Shown: positions 1 to 7,479 of the stretch, one piece after another
Position numbering within the stretch: the stretch's first letter is position 1
Layout of the letters: each line of letters opens with the position of its first letter
Assembly (NCBI GenBank): GCA_003452915.1
Contig: DMMZ01000027.1
Span: 1-64,000, forward strand
Length of the DNA: 64,000 nt
Reading direction: 5' to 3'
From: Clostridiales bacterium
GTDB lineage: Bacteria; Bacillota; Clostridia; Oscillospirales; CAG-382
Notes under the pieces: model-generated
What the model was told of the DNA's origin: nothing
Databases searched by the model: none
What the model saw: the letters and a program-made list of their open reading frames with translations, nothing else
Translations under genes and position numbers: made by a program

Positions 1-20
1 ATGTTGTGACTAATACGCAT
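1..20 (-). CDS. flagellin, 5' end only (cut by window edge)
   Basis: The first 20 bases read on the minus strand give ATG and the codons M-R-I-S-H-N. This is identical to the start of the two complete flagellins next to it and is preceded by the same leader (stem-loop, then AAGGAGG). It is the 5' end of a third tandem flagellin gene whose body lies outside the window. Identity is inferred from the identical start and leader; nothing can be said of its central domain. Confidence 0.85.
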
Positions 21-29
21 TTTTAATAT

Positions 30-60
30 CCTCCTTGATTTTTTATGGGATTCCATTCCC
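30..60 (-). promoter_or_regulatory. flagellin leader: GGA stem-loop plus Shine-Dalgarno, putative CsrA double site
   Basis: On the minus strand GGGA-ATGGAA-TCCC (47-60) can fold with ATGGA in its loop, followed about 14 nt later by the Shine-Dalgarno AAGGAGG (30-36), 9 nt before the ATG at 20. CsrA binds ANGGA in hairpin loops and GGA in Shine-Dalgarno sites; the B. subtilis hag leader has this two-site layout. csrA and fliW lie just upstream. Binding is inferred. Confidence 0.5.
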
Positions 61-81
61 TTTTTTAATTAAGCTTTATTA

Positions 82-957
82 TTACTGGAGTAACTGGAGA
101 ACGCCCTGTGGTTGTGAATTAGCCTGTGCAAGCATAGACTGCGCTGCCTGAAGAAGAATGTTGTTCTTTGTGTAAGTCATCATTTCTTCAGCCATGTCAA
201 CATCTCTTACACGGCTTTCTGCTGCCTGAAGGTTCTCTTTTGTGGTTGCCATATTGTTGGATGCATGCTCAAGCTGGTTTTGCTGAGCACCGTAAGCTGC
301 TCTTGTAGTATTAACCTCGGTTATCGCATTCTCTACCAAAGTAACTGAAACTGCTGCAGCATTAGCTGCTTTTGCCGCAGCATCAGCACCGGTGGTTGCA
401 TCAGCTGTTTCTACAGTTAAAAGGTTCAATGCGGTTGTTTTAGCAGCTTTTATAGTTATAGTTTGAGTTGCATTTTCACCATAAGCTATTGATGCCGCAT
501 TTCCCGTACCGTCATTATTTGCAAGTACTGTTGTACCGGATTGTGATCCGAAAACGGCCGAACCGTTAAATTTTGTATTAACATATATTTCTGTAATAGC
601 TGTACCGAGAGCATTCATTTCAGCACCGATGTTTGCTTTATCATCGTTACTATATGAGCCGTTTTGTACCTGAACAGCAAGCTCCTTAAGTCTGGTAAGC
701 ATATCGGATACTTCGTTCAAAGCACCTTCTGCTGTCTGAATAAAGGATACACCGTCCTGAGCGTTTCTTGTTCCCTGAGTAAGTCCACGGATCTGGCTTC
801 TCATCTTCTCAGAAATTGAAAGTCCTGCTGCATCATCTGCTGCACGGTTTATTCTTGAACCGCTGGATAATTTCTCCATTGATTTGTTAGCCGATGCCGC
901 ATTTGCGTTATATTGACGATATGTATTCATCGCCGAAATGTTGTGACTAATACGCAT
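82..957 (-). CDS. hag: flagellin (filament protein)
   Basis: This is a 291-residue flagellin, a subunit of the external flagellar filament exported by the flagellar type III apparatus. The N-terminal D0/D1 helices (residues 1-140, starting MRISHNISAMN) and C-terminal helices (about 215-291, ending QGVLQLLQ) are typical. The short variable middle (about 140-210) is rich in Ala and Thr, so the D2/D3 domains are minimal. The start is set by AAGGAGG 9 nt upstream. It lies 61 bp downstream of a near-identical paralogue and 61 bp upstream of a third copy. No terminator separates the copies, so co-transcription is likely. Export would need FliS (29577) and capping by FliD (27652). Confidence 0.97.
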   Translation of the reverse strand: MRISHNISAMNTYRQYNANAASANKSMEKLSSGSRINRAADDAAGLSISEKMRSQIRGLTQGTRNAQDGVSFIQTAEGALNEVSDMLTRLKELAVQVQNGSYSNDDKANIGAEMNALGTAITEIYVNTKFNGSAVFGSQSGTTVLANNDGTGNAASIAYGENATQTITIKAAKTTALNLLTVETADATTGADAAAKAANAAAVSVTLVENAITEVNTTRAAYGAQQNQLEHASNNMATTKENLQAAESRVRDVDMAEEMMTYTKNNILLQAAQSMLAQANSQPQGVLQLLQ

Positions 958-966
958 TTTTTATAT

Positions 967-997
967 CCTCCTTGATTTTTTATAGGATTCCATTCCC
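967..997 (-). promoter_or_regulatory. flagellin leader: GGA stem-loop plus Shine-Dalgarno, putative CsrA double site
   Basis: This has the same layout as the leader at 30-60. On the minus strand GGGA-ATGGAA-TCCT (984-997) forms a 4-bp stem with one G-U pair and ATGGA in the loop. AAGGAGG lies at 967-973, before the ATG at 957. The loop GGA and the Shine-Dalgarno GGA are spaced as in the other copies. CsrA binding is inferred. Confidence 0.5.
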
Positions 998-1018
998 TTT
1001 TTATAAAGTAGTATTTTT

Positions 1019-1870
1019 TTATTGAAGTAACTGAAGAACGCCTTGAGGTTGAGAGTTAGCTTGTGCAAGCATAGACTGAGCTGCCTGAAGAAGAATGTTG
1101 TTCTTTGTGTATGTCATCATTTCTTCTGCCATATCAACGTCTCTTACACGGCTTTCTGCTGCTTGCAGGTTCTCTTTGGTTGTTGCCATATTGTTTGAAG
1201 CATGTTCGAGCTGATTCTGCTGTGCACCGTAAGATGCTCTTGTGGTATTTACTTCGGTTATCGCATCTTCTACTAAAGTTACTGTAACACCTGCGGGAGT
1301 TGTATTAGCAGCATATGTTGCTGTTGAAAGAGCAGCAACATTTGTTGTTTCTGCAGCTAAAATGGTAACTGTCTGAGAACCGTTTTCGCCATATTTTATA
1401 GCAGCAGCGGTTCCTGTTCCGTCATTAACATCAAGTTCGCCGGCGGTAATAGTTTGTGTACCAAAAACAGCAATACCGTTAAATTTAGTGTTTGCATAAA
1501 TTTCAGACATTGCAGTACCGAGAGCTTTCATTTCAGCACCGATGTTAGCTTTATCATCTGTGCTGTAAGTTCCGTTTTGAACTTGAACTGCAAGCTCTTT
1601 AAGTCTCGTAAGCATATCGGATACTTCATTCAAAGCACCTTCTGCTGTCTGAATAAAGGATACGCCGTCCTGAGCGTTTCTTGTTCCCTGAGTAAGTCCA
1701 CGGATCTGGCTTCTCATTTTCTCGGAAATCGAAAGACCAGCTGCATCGTCCGCCGCTCGATTGATTCTTGAACCGCTTGACAGCTTCTCCATAGATTTGT
1801 TTGCTGATGCTGCATTTGCATTGTACTGGCGATATGTATTCATCGCCGAAATGTTGTGACTAATACGCAT
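1019..1870 (-). CDS. hag: flagellin (filament protein), first of the tandem array
   Basis: This is a 283-residue flagellin. Its first ~100 residues and last ~75 residues are nearly identical to those of the gene at 82-957, while the central ~70 residues differ in sequence and length. Such a pattern suggests gene conversion of the polymerisation domains with divergence of the exposed surface. It is the promoter-proximal copy, 210 bp downstream of csrA and separated from it by a hairpin terminator. AAGGAGG lies 9 nt before the ATG. The product is exported and assembles the filament. Which copy dominates cannot be told from sequence. Confidence 0.97.
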   Translation of the reverse strand: MRISHNISAMNTYRQYNANAASANKSMEKLSSGSRINRAADDAAGLSISEKMRSQIRGLTQGTRNAQDGVSFIQTAEGALNEVSDMLTRLKELAVQVQNGTYSTDDKANIGAEMKALGTAMSEIYANTKFNGIAVFGTQTITAGELDVNDGTGTAAAIKYGENGSQTVTILAAETTNVAALSTATYAANTTPAGVTVTLVEDAITEVNTTRASYGAQQNQLEHASNNMATTKENLQAAESRVRDVDMAEEMMTYTKNNILLQAAQSMLAQANSQPQGVLQLLQ

Positions 1871-1879
1871 TTTTTATAT

Positions 1880-1911
1880 CCTCCTTGAATTTTTTAAGGG
1901 AATCCTTTCCC
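1880..1911 (-). promoter_or_regulatory. flagellin leader: GGA stem-loop plus Shine-Dalgarno, putative CsrA double site
   Basis: On the minus strand GGGAA-AGGA-TTCCC (1898-1911) is a perfect 5-bp stem exposing AGGA in its loop. The Shine-Dalgarno AAGGAGG is at 1880-1886. This is the strongest of the three leader hairpins. The stem differs from the other two copies while the looped GGA is kept, which supports a protein-binding role. CsrA is the obvious candidate, since csrA-fliW sits next door. Confidence 0.55.
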
Positions 1912-1977
1912 TTTTGTAGTCTTCTTTTAACACGATCGTACGCTTCGTGTTTTTAAAATATTTCTACTACATAATAT

Positions 1978-1985
1978 ATATCGAA
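1978..1985 (-). promoter_or_regulatory. possible sigma-28 -10 element of the flagellin array
   Basis: On the minus strand TTCGATAT resembles the sigma-28 -10 consensus GCCGATAT (6 of 8), about 110 bp upstream of the first flagellin ATG and just after the csrA terminator. I do not see a good TAAA -35 element 14-16 nt upstream, so this is weak and rests mainly on position. Confidence 0.3.
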
Positions 1986-2023
1986 TAAATTAGCTTAAAA
2001 TAAAGCAACAGAAACAATATAAA

Positions 2024-2073
2024 CAAAAAATTAGTCATACAATGCATTTTATTGCACGTATGACTAATTTTTT
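2024..2073 (-). terminator. intrinsic terminator after csrA
   Basis: A perfect 10-bp inverted repeat (TTAGTCATAC at 2031-2040, GTATGACTAA at 2058-2067) lies 13 bp after the csrA stop. It is followed on the minus strand by a T run (the A run at 2024-2030 on the plus strand). T runs on both sides could make it bidirectional. It separates the flgM-csrA unit from the flagellins. Confidence 0.85.
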
Positions 2074-2079
2074 CAATAA

Positions 2080-2325
2080 TTACATCTCTTTATTCTTTAT
2101 AACGATTCTCTGCTTTAAAAGTTCTAAATCTGAAATTTTATCTAAAGTAGCAACAGCTTCTATATTATTACGCATTGTATCAAGCACTTCACTACGCATA
2201 ATAATTATATTCTTTGGTGCATCAATACCGATTTTTACCTTATCGCCGTTAATTTCAAGTATACTTACTTTAATATCGTCACCGACTGTGAAGCTGTCTG
2301 AAGCTTTTCTAGTAATAACAAGCAT
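2080..2325 (-). CDS. csrA: carbon storage regulator CsrA
   Basis: This 81-residue protein starts MLVITRKASDSF, the typical CsrA beginning. CsrA is a small dimeric RNA-binding protein that represses translation by covering Shine-Dalgarno GGA sites. In Bacillus it represses flagellin translation and is antagonised by FliW, which is itself sequestered by unassembled flagellin. The gene overlaps the fliW stop by one base (TAATG), so the two are translationally coupled. A terminator follows. The three flagellin leaders downstream carry matching GGA stem-loops. Length is slightly above the usual 60-75 residues because of the C-terminal tail. Confidence 0.96.
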   Translation of the reverse strand: MLVITRKASDSFTVGDDIKVSILEINGDKVKIGIDAPKNIIIMRSEVLDTMRNNIEAVATLDKISDLELLKQRIVIKNKEM

Positions 2326-2765
2326 TATTGAGCCGTCCCTTCGCTGGCGAATAATCGGGTTCTCACAAAATAATCTCTGTTCTCAAGAATAACCTGTGCA
2401 CCGATTCGCTCTTTAAAATTAATAATAACAGGACTTTTTAAATTTATTGTAATGTCTTTAACACTTTTGGGAATTACAGCGATGGCGAAGAAGCTTAAAT
2501 CTTTTATATCATTTGTTTTTAAAAGACCAAGTGTTCCATCTGGTATTATAGGGCTGTATCCTTCAATAAACATATGGGGGTCCAATAAAATAAATCTGGG
2601 TTCCTCGTCCTCAACCGATTGCAAGTGCTTCATCCATTGATTATCGGGATTGTTAAGTATTATAAATTTTGTTGTTGACTCATAAGCATATATCCCTTGA
2701 GAAAAGGTAATTATATCTTCTTCGTTTATATTTACAAAGTCAAAATCTTTGGTTTTTATAAGCAT
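2325..2765 (-). CDS. fliW: flagellar assembly factor FliW (CsrA antagonist)
   Basis: FliW is a 146-residue beta-barrel protein that binds either flagellin or CsrA, forming a partner switch that couples flagellin secretion to its translation. The start at 2765 gives MLIKTKDFDF, matching family N-termini, with AAGGGG about 9 nt upstream. An upstream in-frame ATG at 2840 would add 25 unmatched residues overlapping the preceding gene. Family-typical segments visible include the early ITFSQGIYAYE and the later SPIIPDGTLGLL. The stop overlaps the csrA start. Confidence 0.93.
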   Translation of the reverse strand: MLIKTKDFDFVNINEEDIITFSQGIYAYESTTKFIILNNPDNQWMKHLQSVEDEEPRFILLDPHMFIEGYSPIIPDGTLGLLKTNDIKDLSFFAIAVIPKSVKDITINLKSPVIINFKERIGAQVILENRDYFVRTRLFASEGTAQ

Positions 2766-2787
2766 TTTATATTTTCCCCTTAATTCA

Positions 2788-3318
2788 TTAATCGTTCTCA
2801 TTAACGGTTTTTGAAACTTCTTCCATATGTTTTTTAACAATAAATTTTACCGAATAAGGTATATATTCAAATTCCATTTGAGAAGGTATATATTTAACAT
2901 TTCGTTCATCTTTGGTGTAATTAATATCAACATATCCGTCTTTCCAACTTATTTCTGGCTGATTTTCGGGAATAAATTTGAGCGTACTTGATATTGTTTT
3001 AAAGGATCTTTGCGCAGCAATCTCTGACACCGTCAGTCCATCAGGTCCAAGCATTGCATTCTTGTCCTCAGTATAACGTGCCATTGATTTTAACACAGCC
3101 TGCTTGCCATATTCCGCCTTTTCTTCTAAAACTTTATTAATCGACTTTATTCCGATAGATTCAAGAAATTCTTTGTTGTCAATTTGAATTTTGATGGGAT
3201 GGCTATCCATCTCATAACCTTTTTTCTCTGTATCTACCTTAACCTCGGGCGGAGTTGTTTTAATTAGCAGTTGTGCTTTTGTTATTTCATATTGTAGAGA
3301 AATACGATAAATAAACAT
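2788..3318 (-). CDS. YviE-like flagellar-locus protein (DUF6470 family)
   Basis: This 176-residue protein has no signal peptide or membrane segment and mixed alpha/beta composition. It sits between flgL and fliW, the exact position of yviE in Bacillus, and shows the family's features: an N-terminal 'Q..ITKAQLLIKTTPPEVKV'-type beta-rich stretch and a central Gly/Ala-poor helical part. Its biochemical role is not established. I assign it by position and overall resemblance, recalled rather than searched. The ribosome-binding site is weak (GGTG), suggesting coupling to flgL upstream. Confidence 0.75.
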   Translation of the reverse strand: MFIYRISLQYEITKAQLLIKTTPPEVKVDTEKKGYEMDSHPIKIQIDNKEFLESIGIKSINKVLEEKAEYGKQAVLKSMARYTEDKNAMLGPDGLTVSEIAAQRSFKTISSTLKFIPENQPEISWKDGYVDINYTKDERNVKYIPSQMEFEYIPYSVKFIVKKHMEEVSKTVNEND

Positions 3319-3370
3319 AAAAACACCGCAATTCTAATTATTAACCATTAATATATTATGCTAAAATATA

Positions 3371-4339
3371 TTATCTTAAAAAATCTATAAGTGAGGGTTG
3401 TAATATTTTTGTACCCATCTGAAGACATGCGTTATATGCCAATTCTTGTTCTCCAAAAATAATTATACCTTCTTCTATATCCATACTTTCAAGCTCGTTT
3501 TGTTTTGTTGTTGCATTAATTCTCTCAGCATCAAGTCTTTCTGTAAAATAGCTTATAAAGTTGGTTTTTTCACCTATACTTACATACTGAAGCCTAATAT
3601 CATCTGCTTTGGCTTCCAGCTTGTCTGAGTAAAGCTGGATGTCATCTATATCATTGTTTTCAAGCTTGGTTGCTATCTCACCTAATAAATTATAAAGGTT
3701 GTTTGTTATTCCGTTTGTATCCACACCTGTTCCAAGTAAGGTTGAACCGGAATTTGAAACATTGAATGCTGATTTTGGCACTATCTCACCGTCAGTACCT
3801 ACTGTAAGACCTACACCGATATCGACAAATCTGTATTCATCTGTAAAAGTCCCTGTATTTACATTTTGTCCGTTGTAAAGCAATTCACCTGTACCGTTGA
3901 GTTTAAAAGGAGTATTGCCAACACTTTCGCCACCAAATATGTAATCATCACCATATTTTGTGTTTGCTGCAGCAAGTATGGTTTCCTGATAACCGCGAAG
4001 AGTAGTTGCAACTGTTTTTCTTACCGTTTCGTTACTTGTACCGGTTGTACCCTGTAAAACCTGAGAAACAGCTTCTGTAGCAATATCGTTTATATTTGAA
4101 ATTGTTGACTCGTATTGATCAAAAATTGCTTGCGCATCTGATAAATTCTCTTTGTATACTTCTATTCTCGAAAGGTTCTTTCTTACCTTCATTGCCTTAA
4201 GGGCAGTCGCAGGGTCTTCAGAGATTTTCATATATTTTCTTTGAGCAGTTACACGAGTATTTGCTTCATTTAAATTCTCAAGACTTGAATTTAAATTTTT
4301 TAGATAATTCTTTGACATCATGCTATTTGTTAATCTCAT
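3371..4339 (-). CDS. flgL: flagellar hook-filament junction protein 3 (FlgL)
   Basis: This 322-residue protein is the second hook-associated protein, linking hook-side FlgK to the flagellin filament. The N-terminus (MRLTNSMMSKNYLKNLN) and C-terminal helices (about 275-322) resemble flagellin D0/D1, as expected for FlgL. The start at 4339 is chosen because GGGAGG lies 6 nt before it; a start at 4354 would add five residues and ignore that site. It lies 25 bp after flgK in the same operon and is exported through the type III apparatus. Confidence 0.95.
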   Translation of the reverse strand: MRLTNSMMSKNYLKNLNSSLENLNEANTRVTAQRKYMKISEDPATALKAMKVRKNLSRIEVYKENLSDAQAIFDQYESTISNINDIATEAVSQVLQGTTGTSNETVRKTVATTLRGYQETILAAANTKYGDDYIFGGESVGNTPFKLNGTGELLYNGQNVNTGTFTDEYRFVDIGVGLTVGTDGEIVPKSAFNVSNSGSTLLGTGVDTNGITNNLYNLLGEIATKLENNDIDDIQLYSDKLEAKADDIRLQYVSIGEKTNFISYFTERLDAERINATTKQNELESMDIEEGIIIFGEQELAYNACLQMGTKILQPSLIDFLR

Positions 4340-4364
4340 AAAAACCTCCCACAATCATGTTTTC

Positions 4365-5789
4365 TTAACGTCCGACAGTTCCCATTCTGTTTATTATAAT
4401 ATCAAGCATTTCATCAAGCGCTGTAATAACTCTTGAGGATGCTTCGAAGGCTTTTTGATACTTTAAAAGGTTTACTGTTTCCTCATTTAACGAAACACCC
4501 TTAACTGCTTCACGTTGATTATCTACCGAGGATAGAACTTTACCCGAAGTGCTGTTTAAATCCGATACATAGTTTACATCAATTGCAATATCAGTCATCA
4601 TCATAGAAACATATTCATCAAAAGTACCGATGAAATTATCCGATATATTTGTCTTTGAGTCGAGTGTGCTTATCATTCTTAATATGTTATCGTTATCACC
4701 GTCGGTAACAACAGTATTGGTTGTGGCAGTAATATAGTTTGCGTCACTGAGCCACTCTTGGGATATCCCTATTGTAGATGCGGTATTACCGATAAACAAA
4801 GGTTTTCCTGTTCCGTTTAATCCGTTGAACAATTCTGCAAATTTTGTTGCAAAATTATCAAGTGAACTCTGATAATACTTTATTCCTTTAGTATCATTCT
4901 CACCCGAAGTAGCATAAGTACCTTTTCCGTTAAGAACATCTAAATATCCTTTTATAGAACCGGAGGATATTTCGAGCTCTCCGTTTTGAGTTATTACTTG
5001 AAGTGAACCCGAACTCTCTTGTAAAGAAAGAGTGAAACTTGTGGCGTTTGTAGCATCTATTAAATATTGTGTACCGGCTTTTACATTAACTGTTCCGTCA
5101 GCGTTAACCTCGGTTGTAATATTAACGTATGAAGCCAAATCATCAAAGTATAAGTTACGAGTATCCAACAGTTCGTTGGTTGTATTACCTTGCAGAGATT
5201 CAAATTGAATCGTGTTGTTCATTGTCTTTATTTTATTCAATAGGGTATTTATATCATTAACAGAGACCGTTAAGTCGAACTTTTCCTGCTCTTTTATGGT
5301 CTCTAGCTGTGTATTGTAATAATTTAATGTTTCGGTTATTTTCTGTGCATTTGAACGAGCCAAACCGGAGTACTCTATATCTCCTGCATTAGCGGCAAGG
5401 GTCTGAAGGCTCTTGTAAAAATCCTCCAGAGTCGCTCCCAATCCATCGGTTAAAGTTTCGTCGTAAATGTTTTCTATATTAGTTAAAATAGAAAGTTTTT
5501 TAGTTAGCTCAGAATCTGCAGATTTTGCTGATCTGTATCTTGCATCAAGGAAAGCATCACGTACTTGAGTAATTCTGCCGATAGAAACACCTTGCCCAAT
5601 TCTGTCGCTGTTTACGAGCGCATACTTGTAGCTGGTCGAATTATAATAAACAGAGGTTTGTTCTATAGTCTGGCGTGAATACCCTTCGGTATTCATTTTC
5701 GCCATATTTTGTCCTGTAACATCAAGCCCTGTTTCAGCAGCTTGTAATCCAGTTTTTGCTATCTCAAATCCTAAAAAAGATGCTCTCAT
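4365..5789 (-). CDS. flgK: flagellar hook-associated protein 1 (FlgK)
   Basis: This 474-residue hook-associated protein starts with the rod/hook-family motif (about residues 12-42, ...ETGLDVTGQNMAKMNTEGYSRQ) and ends in the conserved C-terminal helix (SLNEETVNLLKYQKAFEASSRVITALDEML). FlgK is the first junction protein between hook and filament. It lies 14 bp after flgN, whose product is its likely export chaperone, and 25 bp before flgL. Length is normal for the family. Confidence 0.96.
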   Translation of the reverse strand: MRASFLGFEIAKTGLQAAETGLDVTGQNMAKMNTEGYSRQTIEQTSVYYNSTSYKYALVNSDRIGQGVSIGRITQVRDAFLDARYRSAKSADSELTKKLSILTNIENIYDETLTDGLGATLEDFYKSLQTLAANAGDIEYSGLARSNAQKITETLNYYNTQLETIKEQEKFDLTVSVNDINTLLNKIKTMNNTIQFESLQGNTTNELLDTRNLYFDDLASYVNITTEVNADGTVNVKAGTQYLIDATNATSFTLSLQESSGSLQVITQNGELEISSGSIKGYLDVLNGKGTYATSGENDTKGIKYYQSSLDNFATKFAELFNGLNGTGKPLFIGNTASTIGISQEWLSDANYITATTNTVVTDGDNDNILRMISTLDSKTNISDNFIGTFDEYVSMMMTDIAIDVNYVSDLNSTSGKVLSSVDNQREAVKGVSLNEETVNLLKYQKAFEASSRVITALDEMLDIIINRMGTVGR

Positions 5790-5803
5790 AGTTATATTTC
5801 CTC

Positions 5804-6232
5804 TTAAACTTTTTGCACATTCTTACTGTAAGTAGGATTTTCACTGTCAATACCCAAGTTAGTAGTCATAAATTTAATTATTTTCAATCTTGTATCAATC
5901 AGCTTCATATTCAATGCGCTTGCTTTTTTTATGCTTTCTATCGTCGCAGTCATATCTGAATGAATGGGGCTTAGCGTCGATTTTGTTTCTGGAAATTTCT
6001 CGATTAATTCGGATATGGTTTGTACGTCTACGAAGTTACAAAGATTTACTCTTTGTTTTTCGGCTGCTGAACATTCCATTATCAACGCTTGCTCAGCGTT
6101 CATTAAATTATTTAAATCTTCGACACTACCTTTTTCGAGAATAGATGTTTTTTCTTTTTCTACAACCAATAATTTATCAAGGCTGTCTTTCATGGTGTTA
6201 AGTAAATCCTGAAGTTCCGTTAAATTATCCAT
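5804..6232 (-). CDS. flgN: flagellar export chaperone FlgN
   Basis: This 142-residue, largely helical protein contains heptad-like stretches in residues 1-110 (coiled-coil hairpin). FlgN family members bind FlgK and FlgL in the cytosol and deliver them to the export gate. Assignment rests on size, helical composition and the conserved order flgM-flgN-flgK-flgL. The start has AAAGGA 13 nt upstream, a rather long spacing. Confidence 0.87.
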   Translation of the reverse strand: MDNLTELQDLLNTMKDSLDKLLVVEKEKTSILEKGSVEDLNNLMNAEQALIMECSAAEKQRVNLCNFVDVQTISELIEKFPETKSTLSPIHSDMTATIESIKKASALNMKLIDTRLKIIKFMTTNLGIDSENPTYSKNVQKV

Positions 6233-6274
6233 ATTAATGACAGTCCTTTCGTTCTTCTAAATATTATTGTTTAA

Positions 6275-6580
6275 CTATTGTATTTTCTTTGCGTTTCCAA
6301 TAATTGATTCAGCGATATCCTCGCTTGAAACATGATATTTACCGGAAGAAACTTCGTTCTTTAATTTTAAAAGTTTTTCCGACGGTGTTTGCCTTGTAAC
6401 TTCCTTGACAACAGAATCCACAAAATTCTTTACAGGCGAATACTCCTTTGCCTTATCCGAAAGGACTATCTTGTCCGTAGCCACTGTTGTATCGTTTTTT
6501 TGCTTTTTATCAGCTGTATTGCCGCTGTCATTTAAAGCAGGATTATATATTTTTTCTAGTTCTCCCCTGCCAATTTTCAT
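6275..6580 (-). CDS. flgM: anti-sigma-28 factor FlgM
   Basis: This 101-residue protein has a low-complexity N-terminal half and a C-terminal helical anti-sigma region (about 45-101, DKIVLSDKAKEYSPVKNFVDSV...), as in FlgM. It binds and holds sigma-28 until it is secreted through the completed hook-basal body. Start 6580 places GGAGG 10 nt upstream; the ATG at 6589 would leave only one base. A likely sigma-28 promoter lies 56 bp upstream, which would give the usual negative feedback. Partner: the sigma factor at 8376-9149. Confidence 0.9.
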   Translation of the reverse strand: MKIGRGELEKIYNPALNDSGNTADKKQKNDTTVATDKIVLSDKAKEYSPVKNFVDSVVKEVTRQTPSEKLLKLKNEVSSGKYHVSSEDIAESIIGNAKKIQ

Positions 6581-6635
6581 ACCGTTCATTCCTCCATATC
6601 CGCATAAGTATACTAATTCTTGTCTTACGAAATAT

Positions 6636-6662
6636 ATATCGTCACTATTTAATAGAAATTAA
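6636..6662 (-). promoter_or_regulatory. candidate sigma-28 promoter for flgM-csrA
   Basis: Minus-strand TTAA-N15-GACGATAT compares with the Bacillus/Clostridium sigma-28 consensus TAAA-N15-GCCGATAT (3 of 4 and 7 of 8). It lies in the 96-bp gap between the flgG-like gene and flgM, 56 bp upstream of the flgM start. In B. subtilis the equivalent flgM unit is sigma-D controlled. Confidence 0.6.
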
Positions 6663-6676
6663 ACGCTATTTTATTT

Positions 6677-7417
6677 CTAATTTCTTAAATTATTAGCGTA
6701 CTGTTCCATTTCATCAACAGTTTGAATCATCTTTGCGTTTACCTGAAACCCTCTTTGTGCTATTATCATCTTTGCCATTTCAGATGCGAGGTCAACATTC
6801 GAAGACTCTATCATATTCATTAATAAAGACGATTCTGTATCGAGCTTTGCTGTTAAAGTTGAACCTGCTGAAATCCCGAATTTTCCGTCACTTAAAGCTA
6901 CAAGCTCCTCAGGATTATCAAATCTAAAAACACCCAATGTTATTGCGTTGTTGTTAACTTCACTTGGGGCAATAAATGCTATTTCTCCCGATGTTATCTC
7001 AATTTTTTCAAGATTCTCGTTCAATACGTAATCACCATTTTTATTTGTTAGATATTTAGTACCGCCTATATCACTGATAGTAAAATTACTAATTCTAGAG
7101 TAAGATATATTGCCATCCTCACCTTGCAGTGCAAAGAATCCATCACCTTTTATCATGACATCTAGTCCACTGCTTCCGTTAATGCTTGTTCCCTGTGACA
7201 TATCTCTTGTAATTAATATTCTGCTTCCGTTGCCTGTCTGTAAGTTTTGCTCCGCTCCATCCGGACCTTCTATATTTGTGTACAATAAATCGGTAAAGCT
7301 GACATTTTGTGCTTTAAAACTTGCTGTGTTTACGTTAGCGATATTATTTCCTATCGCATCAAGGTAAGTCTGATAATTTTTAGAACCAGATTTTGCTGAA
7401 TAAAAAGCATTAATCAT
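6677..7417 (-). CDS. flgG: flagellar rod/hook protein, FlgG/FlhP-like
   Basis: This 246-residue rod/hook family protein has the N-terminal motif LDAIGNNIANVNTASFKAQNVSF (split here: LDAIGNNIANVN then TASFKAQ) and the C-terminal motif SSNVDLASEMAKMIIAQRGFQ. Such proteins build the distal rod and are exported by the type III system. The start at 7417 (MINAFYSAKSG) fits the family better than the ATG at 7429, which abuts AAAGGA with no spacer. It follows the FlgF-like gene in a pair, like flhO-flhP of Bacillus. The exact subfamily (FlgF, FlgG or FlhP) is uncertain. Confidence 0.8.
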   Translation of the reverse strand: MINAFYSAKSGSKNYQTYLDAIGNNIANVNTASFKAQNVSFTDLLYTNIEGPDGAEQNLQTGNGSRILITRDMSQGTSINGSSGLDVMIKGDGFFALQGEDGNISYSRISNFTISDIGGTKYLTNKNGDYVLNENLEKIEITSGEIAFIAPSEVNNNAITLGVFRFDNPEELVALSDGKFGISAGSTLTAKLDTESSLLMNMIESSNVDLASEMAKMIIAQRGFQVNAKMIQTVDEMEQYANNLRN

Positions 7418-7479
7418 ATTAATAAACATTCCTTTCCCGGTGAATATCAGATTTTATCTATATAAAAGCCAGCATAAAA

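Noticed and set aside
1105..1771. Plus-strand open frames inside flagellin genes and other genes
   Set aside because: They are shadows of well-supported minus-strand genes, with no ribosome-binding site or family resemblance.
2766..2840. Longer FliW start at 2840
   Set aside because: The extra 25 residues do not match the family and overlap the preceding gene; AAGGGG fits the 2765 start.
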